Shown here: positions 21,656 to 30,625 of the stretch, in pieces
Position numbering within the stretch: the stretch's first letter is position 1
How the letters are laid out: each line of letters begins with the position of its first letter
NCBI GenBank assembly: GCA_003221515.1
Contig: QHSI01000118.1
Coordinates: 1-64,000 of the forward strand
Source: Candidatus Rokuibacteriota bacterium
GTDB lineage: Bacteria > Methylomirabilota > Methylomirabilia > Rokubacteriales > CSP1-6
Length of the DNA stretch: 64,000 nt
Direction: 5' to 3'
Made by a program: the position numbers and the translations under genes
Notes under the pieces: generated by a model
Told to the model about the DNA's origin: nothing
Seen by the model: only the letters and a program-made list of their open reading frames with translations
Databases searched by the model: none

Positions 21656-22150
21656 ATCGAGCGGACCACGGCTCCCGGGCGCCCGCTGGCTCTCCTCCTC
21701 GGCGTCGCCATCGTCCTGGCCGCGTGCTCGACCGTTTCGCAGCGGCCGTCGGTGAGCGAGCGTCCAGCCGACTCGGATCACGGCCAGCGGGTCGTCGCCA
21801 TCGCCAGGAAGCACGTCGGCGCGCCCTACCGGTGGGGCGGGTCGAGCCCGTCCGGCTTCGATTGTTCCGGGCTGGTCCGGTACGTGTACGCGCAAGTCGG
21901 TGTCGCGCTCCCGCACAACGCCGCGAAGCAGTACCAGCTCGGCACGCCGGTCGCCCGCGACCGCCTCGAGCCGGGCGATCTGGTCTTCTTCGATCACCTC
22001 CGCCACAACGGGATCTACGTCGGCGGCGGCCGCTTCATCCATTCCAGACAAACGGGGAAGCGCGTGGCCGTGGCCGGTCTCGACGAAGAGTGGTACGCCA
22101 CGCACTGGGCCGGCGCGCGCCGGCTCAACCCGCAAGCGGCGCCCGAGTGA
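21656..22150 (+). CDS. NlpC/P60 family lipoprotein peptidase
   Basis: This NlpC/P60 endopeptidase has catalytic Cys in FDCSGLVRYVY and His in HNGIYVGGGRFIHS. The domain is complete and usually cuts gamma-D-Glu-diamino acid bonds of peptidoglycan. In-frame sequence upstream of GTG 21752 encodes a basic start and a lipoprotein signal ending in the lipobox VLAAC-STV, so the real start is upstream, yet no ATG/GTG/TTG exists back to the stop at 21587. ATC 21656, with GGAG 9 nt before it, is a tentative choice. It lies between grdC and grdA and immediately follows grdC; no functional link is evident. Confidence 0.7.
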   Translation: MERTTAPGRPLALLLGVAIVLAACSTVSQRPSVSERPADSDHGQRVVAIARKHVGAPYRWGGSSPSGFDCSGLVRYVYAQVGVALPHNAAKQYQLGTPVARDRLEPGDLVFFDHLRHNGIYVGGGRFIHSRQTGKRVAVAGLDEEWYATHWAGARRLNPQAAPE

Positions 22151-22246
22151 GGCTGATGGTGAGAACGACCGCGAGTGCACCGGGGCGTTGTGGCGAGGGG
22201 GGCGGTAAGCTAGGCTCGGTGCTCGAACCAGAAAAGGAGCCAAAGC

Positions 22247-22711
22247 ATGGAGCTTCGAGGCAAGAAAGTGATCGCGCTCGGCGAGCGCGACGGCGTGCCG
22301 GGCCCGGCGGTGGCGGAATGCGCCAGGCGGGCCGGCGCCGAAGTCGTGCTGACGCTGACCGCCTGCTACGTCTGAACGGCGGCGGGCGCCATGGGCTTGG
22401 AGGATCAGGCGGCGGTGAAGCGAGTCGCGGACGAGCACGGCAGCGGTGTGGTGGTCCTGCTCGGGACCCCCGATGCCGAGAGCACGCAGACGCTCGCTCA
22501 GACCGTCGTTGCCGGCGATCCGTCCTACGCGGGCCCATTGGCCGGAGTCCCGTTGGGGCTCCCCGTGTTCCATGTCTTCGAGCCGGAGGTTCGTGACCAG
22601 GTGCCGGCCGACGTCTACGAGGCCCAGGTCGCGCTGATGGAGATGAGCCTCGATCGCGACGCCATCCTGGCCGGGCTTCGCGAGGCGCGTCGCGCCGGGG
22701 CGACGCCCTGA
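22247..22711 (+). CDS. grdA: glycine/betaine reductase selenoprotein A (GrdA), Sec at codon 43
   Basis: Read through TGA 22373-22375, the gene gives 154 aa, the normal GrdA length. It reads [44 protein letters not shown], then [34 protein letters not shown] and [12 protein letters not shown], colinear with clostridial GrdA. The redox motif C-Y-V-U corresponds to C-F-V-U. GrdA accepts the carboxymethyl group from component B on its Sec and passes it to component C. The start is ATG 22247 with AAGGAG upstream. Conventional calling would find only the 106-aa C-terminal part from 22391. Confidence 0.93.
22373..22399 (+). promoter_or_regulatory. weak candidate SECIS element after the grdA UGA
   Basis: After UGA 22373-22375, CGGGC (22383-22387) can pair with GCTTG (22395-22399) using two G-U pairs around a seven-base loop that starts with G. 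It is much weaker than the other three hairpins, and its loop starts only 12 nt after the UGA. The Sec call for this gene rests on homology, not on this hairpin. Confidence 0.35.
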
Positions 22712-22717
22712 GACCTG

Positions 22718-23401
22718 ATGGCGATCCGCGCTGACCGGATCCGCCGGTCGCCGGCGCTCGTGCGTATCGTGCGAGCGCGGCCCCGGCTGTTCGCGTGCGG
22801 CGCCATCGGCGTCCTGGCCGCGCTGGTCGCCTGGCTGAGGCACTGGGCGCCCGCGACCCGCATGCTCACCGGCTGGGACATCGGGGTGGCGCTCTACCTG
22901 GTGCTCGTCTTCCACATGATGTGGGCCTCGGAGATCCACACGATTCGCCAGCGAGCCGCGGCGCAGGACGAGGGGCGATTGACGCTCCTGGTGCTGCCGG
23001 TGATCGCGGCGCTGGCGAGCCTGGTCGCGATCTTCGCCCAGCTCGGGGCCTCTGCGCCCACCCACGACAGCAAGCCGATGAAGCTGCTGCTCCCCGCGCT
23101 CACGATCTTGCTGTCCTGGGCGCTGATCCACACGCTGTTCGCGCTCCACTACGCCCACGAGTTCTACGACGAGACCGACAGCGGTGGGCTGGCCTTTCCC
23201 GGCGACGACCGGGAGCCCGACTACTGGGACTTCGTCTACTTCTCGTTCGTGATCGGCATGACGTCGCAAGTATCGGACGTGACCATCAGCAGCAAGCAGA
23301 TCCGTCGCACCGTCACCGCGCACGGCGTCGTCTCGTTCGTGTTCAACGCCGCGCTCCTCGCGCTGACGGTCAACCTCGCCGCGAGCGTGTTCAGCGGTTA
23401 G
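22718..23401 (+). CDS. DUF1345 family membrane protein
   Basis: This is a 227-aa inner-membrane protein with about five to six hydrophobic helices. It ends in the DUF1345 signature: LHYAHEFYDE, GGLAFPGDDREPDYWDF, YFSFVIGMTSQVSDVTISS and SFVFNAALLALTVN. Members are small multi-pass proteins of unknown function with a channel-like appearance. It starts at ATG 22718, 6 nt after grdA, so it may be co-transcribed, although no role for it in Grd chemistry is known. Confidence 0.85.
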   Translation: MAIRADRIRRSPALVRIVRARPRLFACGAIGVLAALVAWLRHWAPATRMLTGWDIGVALYLVLVFHMMWASEIHTIRQRAAAQDEGRLTLLVLPVIAALASLVAIFAQLGASAPTHDSKPMKLLLPALTILLSWALIHTLFALHYAHEFYDETDSGGLAFPGDDREPDYWDFVYFSFVIGMTSQVSDVTISSKQIRRTVTAHGVVSFVFNAALLALTVNLAASVFSG

Positions 23402-23432
23402 CAGTGCGCGCGGTTATAAAGGAGGCGATGCC

Positions 23433-24125
23433 ATGACGAAACCACTCGGCTCGGTGGTCGGGCTCGTCACGATCGGCCAGTCCCCTCGCGGTGACGTCGT
23501 CCCCGAGATGGCGGCGCTGATCGGCCCGGGCGTCGACGTCCGCGAAGCCGGCGCGCTCGACGGCCTCACGCGGGGGGAGATCGATAAGCTCGCGCCCACC
23601 GGCAGCGACGAGATCTTGGTGACGCGACTGCAAGACGGCTCGGCGGTCTTCGTCGGCAAGGAGAAGATCGTCGGGCTGGTCGAGCAGCGCATCGCCGCGC
23701 TCGAGCAAGGCGGCGCCACGATGACGGCGCTGCTGTGCACCGGCGCGTTTCCGCGACTGCGCTCGAGCCGCACGCTGATCCAGCCTCATCCCGTGCTGCT
23801 GGGCACCCTGCGCGGGCTCTCCTGGCCCGGCCGGCTCGGCGTCCTGACCCCGTCGGTGCCGCACGTGCCGCAGACCGAGGCGCGCTGGCGGCGCGACGGC
23901 TTCGATCCGGTCGTGGCGCCGCTGTCGCCCTATGAGGAAGAAGATGCGGCTGCGCTGCGCCGCGCCGCCGAGGCGATGCGCGCCGGCGGCGCCGGCCTGG
24001 TCGTGATGGACTGCATGGGGTTCCGCCGCAAGACGCGCGACGAGCTTCGTGGGCTGACCGGAATGCCCGTGCTGCTCGCCAACTTCCTGGTGGCCCGGGT
24101 CATCGCCGAGGCGTGCGGTGGCTAG
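23433..24125 (+). CDS. aroM: AroM family protein
   Basis: This is a 230-aa soluble protein with AGGAGG upstream. The N-terminal VGLVTIGQSPRGDVVPEM and the later DGLTRGEI, LVTRLQDGSAVFVGKEKI, LCTGAFP and VVMDCMGFRRKTRDEL are typical of AroM, an Asp/Glu-racemase-like fold protein named from its position in an E. coli aro operon and without a proven reaction. The fold and the conserved Cys residues (LLCTGAF, MDCMGF) are compatible with racemase- or isomerase-type chemistry on small acids. Confidence 0.8.
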   Translation: MTKPLGSVVGLVTIGQSPRGDVVPEMAALIGPGVDVREAGALDGLTRGEIDKLAPTGSDEILVTRLQDGSAVFVGKEKIVGLVEQRIAALEQGGATMTALLCTGAFPRLRSSRTLIQPHPVLLGTLRGLSWPGRLGVLTPSVPHVPQTEARWRRDGFDPVVAPLSPYEEEDAAALRRAAEAMRAGGAGLVVMDCMGFRRKTRDELRGLTGMPVLLANFLVARVIAEACGG

Positions 24126-24173
24126 TGGTATCCTCACGGCCAGCGGCGCCCCCGCGACCTGAAAGGACGGGAC

Positions 24174-25190
24174 ATGCGCTTCGGACTGTTCGGCAGCGCC
24201 CAGGCCAGACGCGGAGTGCCCGACGTCGACAGTGGCGCCGGCTTCCGGGAGTTCGTCGAGAACAACGTCGAGGCCGAGGCGCTCGGCTATCACAGCACGT
24301 TCATCGTCGAGCACCACTTCACGGGCTTCGGCCAGATCTCGGCGACCCTGAACTTGCTGACGTGGGTCGGCGCCCGCACCACCACGCTGCGCCTCGGCAC
24401 GGCGGTGATCGTGCTGGCCTGGCACAACCCCGTCCTGCTGGCCGAGCAGGTCGCGACGCTCGATCTGCTCTCGGGCGGCCGCGTCGACTTCGGAATCGGC
24501 AAGGGCTACCGGTACAACGAGTTCGCCGGCTTCGCGACGCCCATGGAAGACGCCGACGCGCGCTTCGACGAATCGCTCGAGGTGATGCGCACGGCGTGGA
24601 CGTCGGACGTGCCGTGGAGCCATCGCGGCACGTACTGGCAGTTCGACAACGTCGTGGTGGAGCCGCCGACGGCGCAGAAGCCGCACCCGCCGCTCTGGAT
24701 GGGCGCGGGCAGCCCCGCCTCGATCCGGAAGGTCGCGGCGCTCGGCTTCAACTTGCTGCTGGATCAGTACGCGTCGATCCAGCAGATCGGCGAGCGCATC
24801 GCGATCTTCAAGACCGAGGTCGAAGCACGGGGACGCGTGTTCGATCCGATGAACGTCGGCGTGACGCGCTCGATCAACATCGTCACGACCCCGGCCGACC
24901 TCGAGCGCGCGATGGCGAATCGGGTGGCCGGCCGCCGGCGCATCGATCGCCTGGCCACGCGCCCGGACGGCCCCGGCTCGAACCGCGCCCAGCTATCCGA
25001 CGCGGAGATCTGCGCCTCCGCCCTCTACGGCACGCCGGACGAGGTCGGTCGCATGATGCAGTCGCTGCGCGCGGCCGGAGCGGAATACGTGCTGCTCAAC
25101 AGCGCGGGCGGACGCCCGACGCTGCGGCGATTCGCGCAGGAGCTGATGCCGGCCTTCTCCGACGTCGCCCCCGTCGCCGCCGACGGCTGA
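24174..25190 (+). CDS. LLM-class flavin-dependent oxidoreductase
   Basis: This 338-aa bacterial-luciferase-like protein has an AAGGACGGG ribosome-binding site 5 nt before the ATG. Key segments are YHSTFIVEHHFTGFGQIS, LRLGTAVIVLAWHNPVLLAEQVAT, GGRVDFGIGKGYRYNEF and the PHPPLWMGAGSPAS region. It is likely FMN-dependent. It follows AroM by 48 nt and may belong to the same transcription unit. Substrate unknown. Confidence 0.85.
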   Translation: MRFGLFGSAQARRGVPDVDSGAGFREFVENNVEAEALGYHSTFIVEHHFTGFGQISATLNLLTWVGARTTTLRLGTAVIVLAWHNPVLLAEQVATLDLLSGGRVDFGIGKGYRYNEFAGFATPMEDADARFDESLEVMRTAWTSDVPWSHRGTYWQFDNVVVEPPTAQKPHPPLWMGAGSPASIRKVAALGFNLLLDQYASIQQIGERIAIFKTEVEARGRVFDPMNVGVTRSINIVTTPADLERAMANRVAGRRRIDRLATRPDGPGSNRAQLSDAEICASALYGTPDEVGRMMQSLRAAGAEYVLLNSAGGRPTLRRFAQELMPAFSDVAPVAADG

Positions 25191-25211
25191 GGCTCCGGGC
25201 CGGGCGGCTCG

Positions 25212-26111
25212 CTACCCCCTGCTCTTGGGATCGAGCAGGTCGCGCAGGCCGTCGCCCACGAGGTTGAGGCCGAGCACGGTGAAGTAGATCGCCAGCCCCG
25301 GGAACGCCGAGTACCACCACCACGTCGGCAGGTAGTTCCGGCCGTGGCTGATCATGGCGCCCCACTCGGGATAGGGCGGCTGGGCGCCGAGGCCGATGAA
25401 GCCCAGGCTCGCCGCCGCGAGGATCGCGGCGCCCATGTCCATGCTCGCCTTGACGACGATCGGCGACACGCAGTTGGGCAAGAGGTGCACCAGCACGATG
25501 CGCAGGCGCCCGCTGCCGCTGGCCCGCGCCGCCTCCACGAACGTCTCCTGGCCGAGCGCAAGCGTCTTGGCCTGCACGAGCCGCACGTACCCCGGCCACC
25601 ACACCAGCGACAGCGCGATCATCGCGTTGAGAATGCCCGGCCCCAGCGCGCCCACTACCGCGAGGGCCAGCACCAGGGCCGGCACCGACAGGAACACGTC
25701 GGTCACGCGCATGATCGTCTCGCCGAGGCGCCCACCCACGTGGCCGGCGACGATGCCGAGCGGCACGCCGAGCACGGCGGCGACGACCGTGATGATCAGG
25801 CCGATCTGCAGCGACACCCGCGCGCCCAGGATGACGCGAGTGTAGACGTCGTTGCCGACCTCGTCGGTGCCGAACCAGTGGGTCGTGCTCGGCGGCTGTA
25901 GCTTGCGGTCGAGGTGGACGGCACCCCGAGCGTCTTCCGGATACGGCACGATCCACGGGCCGATCGCGGACACCAGCACGAAGACCGCGACGATGACGAG
26001 CCCGGCCATCGACGCGGCGCTCCGCGCATACGCCCGGGCGTAGCGACGGATCTCGCGCGTCGCGCCGGTGCGCTCGGCGGGCTGCTCCAGCGAGAGGACG
26101 CGCGCGCTCAC
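25212..26111 (-). CDS. peptide/nickel-type ABC transporter permease (DppC-like)
   Basis: This is a 299-aa inner-membrane permease. The start is a GTG at complement 26109-26111, overlapping the DppB-like stop (GTGA); the longer frame upstream is non-coding. It has the DppC N-terminal domain (VPYPEDARGAVHLDRKLQPP, HWFGTDEVGNDVYTRVILGA) and the EAA coupling loop (EAARASGSGRLRIVLVHLLP). It ends in DGLRDLLDPKSRG. It would pair with the DppB-like permease and the binding protein upstream. The ATPase genes are not in the window, so they must be encoded elsewhere or shared. Confidence 0.88.
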   Translation of the reverse strand: MSARVLSLEQPAERTGATREIRRYARAYARSAASMAGLVIVAVFVLVSAIGPWIVPYPEDARGAVHLDRKLQPPSTTHWFGTDEVGNDVYTRVILGARVSLQIGLIITVVAAVLGVPLGIVAGHVGGRLGETIMRVTDVFLSVPALVLALAVVGALGPGILNAMIALSLVWWPGYVRLVQAKTLALGQETFVEAARASGSGRLRIVLVHLLPNCVSPIVVKASMDMGAAILAAASLGFIGLGAQPPYPEWGAMISHGRNYLPTWWWYSAFPGLAIYFTVLGLNLVGDGLRDLLDPKSRG

Positions 26112-27124
26112 GCCACGCTCGCCCGGCGGACGCGCGGGTCGAGCCAGCCGTAGGCGAGGTCGACCAGCAAATTGGCCAGCATGAAGTTGAGGCCGATCAC
26201 CAGCGTCACGCCCATGATCGGCTGGAAGTCCGAGGACACCGCGGCGTTGACCGCGTAGAGGCCGATGCCGGGCCAGTCGAAGACGGTCTCGATCAGCACG
26301 GTGCCGCCGAGCATCCAGCCGTAGCGCAGACCGATCATCGTGAACGTGGGGATCATCGCGTTGCGAAGCGCGTAGCGCGTCACCACGCGGAAACCGGAAA
26401 ACCCCTGGGCCCGTGCGGTGACGATGTAGTCCTGGCGCAGCGTCTCCAGCATCTCCGCGCGGTTCACGCGCATGATCGACGCCAGCGCTGGGAAGCACAG
26501 CGTGACGACGGGCAGCACCGCGTGGGCGACGGCGTCGGCGAACGTGCGCCACTCCCCGCGCAGCAGCGCGTCGACGAACAGAAGGTGCGTGATGGGAGCC
26601 GGCGGTGTCGCCGTGAGCCCGAGCCGCCCGCCCAGCGGCAGCCATCCGAGATAGAGCCCCACCAGGAGCTGAAGCATCAGCCCGAGCCAGAAGGCCGGCA
26701 GCGCCACGCCGGAGACCGACACCACGCGCGTCACGTGGTCGATCCACGTGTTCTGGTAGACGGCCGAGAGCATGCCCAGCGGCACGCCGACGACGACCGC
26801 CAGCAGGAGCGCCAGCGTGACCAGCTCGAACGTGTTGGGGAAATAACGGACGAGGTCGTCGAGGACGGCGTTGCGGCTGCGTAGCGATTGGCCGAGATCG
26901 CCCGTGACCACGCCGCCCAGATAGCGCACGAACTGCACGCCCAGCGGACGGTCGAGGCCGTACTTGGCCCGCAGCGTCTCGACCATCGACTCGTTGGCGT
27001 CGGGGCCGGCGGCGAGCCGCGCGGGGTCGCCGGGCATCACGTGCGAGATCGCAAACGTCAGGCACAGGAGCCCGAACAGCATCAGGCCCAGGAAGGCCAG
27101 GCGCTGTACGAGATAGCGCGTCAG
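26108..27124 (-). CDS. peptide/nickel-type ABC transporter permease (DppB-like), probable CTG start
   Basis: This is a 324-aa permease from the first ATG (complement 27080-27082), but the usual N-terminus TRYLVQRLAFLGL lies in frame just upstream, preceded by CTG (complement 27122-27124) and no ATG/GTG/TTG. I therefore place the start at this CTG, 13 nt after the binding-protein stop. Family features include PGDPARLAAGPDANES, YGLDRPLGVQFVRYL, GDLGQSLRSRNAV and the EAA loop (YIVTARAQGFSGFRVVTRYA). The C-terminus overlaps the DppC-like gene. It is an inner-membrane component of a dipeptide/oligopeptide-type importer. Confidence 0.85.
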   Translation of the reverse strand: MTRYLVQRLAFLGLMLFGLLCLTFAISHVMPGDPARLAAGPDANESMVETLRAKYGLDRPLGVQFVRYLGGVVTGDLGQSLRSRNAVLDDLVRYFPNTFELVTLALLLAVVVGVPLGMLSAVYQNTWIDHVTRVVSVSGVALPAFWLGLMLQLLVGLYLGWLPLGGRLGLTATPPAPITHLLFVDALLRGEWRTFADAVAHAVLPVVTLCFPALASIMRVNRAEMLETLRQDYIVTARAQGFSGFRVVTRYALRNAMIPTFTMIGLRYGWMLGGTVLIETVFDWPGIGLYAVNAAVSSDFQPIMGVTLVIGLNFMLANLLVDLAYGWLDPRVRRASVA

Positions 27125-27137
27125 CGGAGGTGGGTCC

Positions 27138-28727
27138 TCACTTGGCGACGATCGTCAGCGGGTAGACGTCGACCTCGCCGGTGAAGCGCACCGGGCTGAA
27201 GACGAACCCCTTCACGTGGTCGCGCATCCCCCACCGCCGGTTGGCCAGCATGCCGAACAGCTCGGGCGCGTCGGCGGCGATGCGCTTCTGGATGTCGGCA
27301 TAGAGCGGCGCGCGGTCCTCCCACTTCGCCAGCGTGCGTGCGCGCTCGATCAGTCCCCAGACGTCGGCGTTCTGATAGAACGACGAGGCGTAGTACTTGC
27401 CGTACGAGTTCCTGTGGTACTGGTACGCGACCGCGTCGGGATCGGTGGACAGCGGCGTGGTGAAGACCGCCATCAGATCCGGCGACGACTCCACCTTGGC
27501 GCCCCGCGCGACCATGTTGGGCCAGGTCAGCGGCACCATCTTCACCTTGAGGTTCAGCTTGCCGAGGTTGTCGATGAGGACGAGCCCCATCTTGCGCTCT
27601 TCCTCGAGGCCTTGAACGTAGACGTACTCGAGCTCGATGCCGCCGTTGGGATAGGCGCTCTTGGCCAGGAACTCTTTGGCCTTGGCCAGGTCCTGGCGCG
27701 GGAAACCGGGCACCGCGACGTGGCCGCGCGTGGCGTTGGGGAATGGGCTCGTCTGGAGGATGGCGTTGCCGTTGTAGATCTTGATCAGCGAGTCGTAGTC
27801 GAAGGCGTGCGCGACCGCCTTCCTCAGATTTGCGTCGTTGGTCGGCGCCTTCTGCGTGTTCATCTTGAGGCCGAACGTCGTCATCCCCGGAAAGTTCGGC
27901 ACGACGATGCCGGGCGTCCTCGCGACCTGGTCGTAGTCGTCCGCCGACAGCCCCTCGACGATGTCGGCCTCGCCGCGCAGCAGCGCCGCCCGCTGGGCCG
28001 CCGACTCGCGCACCAGCTTGAGGATGACGCCGCCGACGTGGTCCTTCGAGGGCCAGCCCTTCCAGTAGCCGTCGACCGCCTCGATCTCGTAGAGCACGCC
28101 CTGCTGCCAGCGCTTGATCTTGAACGGCCCGCTGCCGGCCGCGTTGTCGGTCAGCCACTTCTGGCCGAGGTCGCCCGCCTGCTCGTTGGCCATCACCTGC
28201 TTGGGGTTCATCACGTACCACCACGGCACCCACGACAGGAACGGCGCGTACGGCTGGGTGAGCGTGAACTGGATCGTGTGGTCGTTCAGGACCTTGATGC
28301 CGTCGTCCTTCAGGAAGTCCGACAGCGTCCACGCCGGCCCCTGGTTGAGCTTGAGCGTGCGTGCGAACGACCAGCGCACGGCCTCGGCCGTCACCGGATC
28401 GCCGCTGTGGAAGCGCGCGTTCTTCACCAGGTGGAACGTCCACGTCTTGGCGTCCGGCGAGACTTCCCACCGCTCGGCCAGCCACGGGACGATCTCGGGC
28501 GGGTTGCCGACGTACTTCACCAGCGCGTCGTACAGCGCCTGCTGCATCATGCGGATCGACCAGTCGTACTTCACGCTGGGGTCGATTGTCGGCACCTCCT
28601 GGCGGCCCGCGAACACCAGGATCTTCCGGTCACCGGCGCGCTCGAAGGCGGGCACCGGCGCCACCGCCGGCGTCGCGAGCAGCGTGAGCGTGAGCAGACC
28701 CAGCAGCAGGATTCGCACCGTCTTCAT
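27138..28727 (-). CDS. ABC transporter substrate-binding protein, family 5
   Basis: This is a 529-aa periplasmic binding protein. Its signal peptide is ILLLGLLTLTLLATPAVA. The mature part has hallmark stretches of family 5: YDALVKYVGNPPEIVPWLAE, WEVSPDAKTWTFHLVKNARF, GDPVTAEAVRWSFART, AAGSGPFKIKRWQQG and RKAVAHAFDYDSLIKIYNG. It is first in a three-gene importer operon with DppB- and DppC-like permeases 13 nt and 4 nt apart. Ligands of the family include peptides, nickel, opines and glutathione; nothing in the sequence picks one. Confidence 0.88.
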   Translation of the reverse strand: MKTVRILLLGLLTLTLLATPAVAPVPAFERAGDRKILVFAGRQEVPTIDPSVKYDWSIRMMQQALYDALVKYVGNPPEIVPWLAERWEVSPDAKTWTFHLVKNARFHSGDPVTAEAVRWSFARTLKLNQGPAWTLSDFLKDDGIKVLNDHTIQFTLTQPYAPFLSWVPWWYVMNPKQVMANEQAGDLGQKWLTDNAAGSGPFKIKRWQQGVLYEIEAVDGYWKGWPSKDHVGGVILKLVRESAAQRAALLRGEADIVEGLSADDYDQVARTPGIVVPNFPGMTTFGLKMNTQKAPTNDANLRKAVAHAFDYDSLIKIYNGNAILQTSPFPNATRGHVAVPGFPRQDLAKAKEFLAKSAYPNGGIELEYVYVQGLEEERKMGLVLIDNLGKLNLKVKMVPLTWPNMVARGAKVESSPDLMAVFTTPLSTDPDAVAYQYHRNSYGKYYASSFYQNADVWGLIERARTLAKWEDRAPLYADIQKRIAADAPELFGMLANRRWGMRDHVKGFVFSPVRFTGEVDVYPLTIVAK

Positions 28728-28834
28728 GGCAGCCTCCGAAGTGGAAGCGCGGCATTCTTACGCGACGACGGCGGCAGGATAGCACACGCCGCGCGAGGCC
28801 CTGGGTGGGGCCGGGCGACGTTCGAGCGTGAAGC

Positions 28835-30358
28835 TTACGGCGTCGGGACGGACACCGGTGGCCGACGGCGGCCGCGCGCCAGCGCACGCAGGCTCGTCGG
28901 CTGGAAGGCCGCCCACGGCTTCGGGATCGGCAGCCGTAGCGTGCGCAGCAGCTCGGGGACGCCCCGCGCGTCGCGCTCCTTGATACGAACGGCCAGCAGC
29001 GCGGCGGCGACGCGGCCGAGCGCGGAGACCAGCAGAAGGACGTGGATGGCCGTCCAGCCGAGCCCGAACAGTTGAAACTGAGCCGGCAGCGACGAAGCCA
29101 GCAGACCAGCCAGGACGGATGCGAGGGCGAAGCCAAGCCCGCCGGCGGTGGCGAAGGCCGCCAGGAAAAATGGCCGGCCGGCGCGCGGCGCCAGCGCGAC
29201 GGACAGATCGACCGAGGCGATGCCGTGGCCGCCCCACAGCACGCCGGAGACCAGCGCTTCCAGCGCGATTGGCCAGAGGCGGTCTGGAGTCGTCAGCATC
29301 CAGATCGCGGGAACGGCAGCGACGCCGAACGAGCACAGCACCAGGACGGGGCGCGCCCCGAGCCGGTCGACCGCTCGTCCCCACAGCGGCGCCGCGACGA
29401 TCCGCACCACGGCCACGGCCACGCCGTGGGCCGCGACCAGGGCGAATCCCATGCGGAGGTTCACCAGCATGTGAAAGGAGATGAAGCCGGCGACGGAACC
29501 CACCGCCACGTGCCACCAGAACTGGTACCAGAGGAACGGCCGCCCGGCCCGGTCGCGCACGCAGGCGGCGAGGGCGGCCCAGCCATCGTGCCCGGCATTC
29601 GTGCTGGCCGCTACCGGCTCGTGCTGACGCCGGAGAAGCCAGATACTCGCCAGCCCCGCGAGACAGGCCATCGCCGCCAGACCCGCGAGGGTTTCGCCCT
29701 TCCACCCGCGCGGGCTCAGCGTGTCGAGCGCCACGCCGGCGGCAAGCGAGGAGGTGGCGCCCGCCAGCGTCAGGAACACCGTGCGCCGACCGAAGAACCG
29801 GCCCCGAATCTGAGCGGGCACGACATCGCCCATCCAGGCGATCCACGCGTTGTTGCCGATGACGGCGAGGACGGACGTGACCGCGACGAGCGCAATGAAG
29901 AGCCGAAGACGGGTCGCATCGGGCAATGAAAGAAACGGGAAGGCGATGAGCGGCAAATACACGAGCCGCGACGCCCCGACGGCGGCGATGGCCAGCCGCT
30001 TGCGGCCGACGATGTGGGTGAGCCAGGCCGCCGGCAGGTTGAGGACGTTGCAGGCGACGGGAAGCGCCCCGAGTAGCCCGATGACGAGAGGGCTGGCGCC
30101 GAGATAGAGCGCCCACGCGGTGAGGATTCCGCCGCCGGCGCAGGCGGCGAAGACCTCGGCGCTCGCGCCCTCGAAGAGCGCGGCCCGGAGCGTCGGTCGG
30201 AGATGCGTCCAGGGCTTGCCGGCTGCCGCGTCGGTTCCGGTCAGTGGCCCGGCCGACAACGCTGGCGTCGAGCCCGGCAGCGATTCGCCGGGCTGCGGCA
30301 CGGCTGGCGCCAGGGCGACGCGGGCAAAGCCGTCGAGAAGCTGCTGATCGCCTGCCAT
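28835..30358 (-). CDS. MFS transporter (~12 TM)
   Basis: This is a 507-aa major-facilitator permease from the ATG at complement 30356-30358; a second ATG five codons upstream (30373) is possible and neither has a good ribosome-binding site. A ~60-residue hydrophilic N-terminal extension precedes about 12 hydrophobic helices. Loop motifs HIVGRKRLAI and WGRAVDRLGARPVLV and the long GWAALAACVRDRAGRPFLW central loop fit MFS. The C-terminal tail is Arg/Pro-rich. Substrate unknown. The gap 28728-28834 shows no feature. In 30374-30625, between the divergent starts, I see only a -10-like TATCAT at 30572-30577. Confidence 0.75.
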   Translation of the reverse strand: MAGDQQLLDGFARVALAPAVPQPGESLPGSTPALSAGPLTGTDAAAGKPWTHLRPTLRAALFEGASAEVFAACAGGGILTAWALYLGASPLVIGLLGALPVACNVLNLPAAWLTHIVGRKRLAIAAVGASRLVYLPLIAFPFLSLPDATRLRLFIALVAVTSVLAVIGNNAWIAWMGDVVPAQIRGRFFGRRTVFLTLAGATSSLAAGVALDTLSPRGWKGETLAGLAAMACLAGLASIWLLRRQHEPVAASTNAGHDGWAALAACVRDRAGRPFLWYQFWWHVAVGSVAGFISFHMLVNLRMGFALVAAHGVAVAVVRIVAAPLWGRAVDRLGARPVLVLCSFGVAAVPAIWMLTTPDRLWPIALEALVSGVLWGGHGIASVDLSVALAPRAGRPFFLAAFATAGGLGFALASVLAGLLASSLPAQFQLFGLGWTAIHVLLLVSALGRVAAALLAVRIKERDARGVPELLRTLRLPIPKPWAAFQPTSLRALARGRRRPPVSVPTP

Positions 30359-30625
30359 GATCCAGCCCCGCATGGTGCAGGGACCGCGCCAGGGACTCTG
30401 AACAGACCACGGGGTTGAGGCCAGGACGATCGGGTCAGCCTCACGCGCACTTAGGCGACGAGCGATCGGCGCCAACGCGTGGAAGGGGCGCATCGAGGCC
30501 ACGTCGTGACGAAATACGGCACCGAAGCGTGCGGGAAGGCACGACCAGGTCCAGCGACGTTGAAAATGCAATATCATAGGCGCCGCGTCGCGATGCCGTA
30601 GAAAGGCCGCGCTCAGGAGATCACG

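Noticed and set aside
22391-22711. Separate 106-aa gene starting after a stop
   Set aside because: It is the C-terminal part of grdA beyond the Sec UGA at 22373; the upstream 42 codons complete GrdA exactly.
25212-27065. 617-aa fusion on the minus strand
   Set aside because: The upstream part is an out-of-frame shadow of the DppB-like permease; the DppC-like gene starts at the GTG overlapping its stop.
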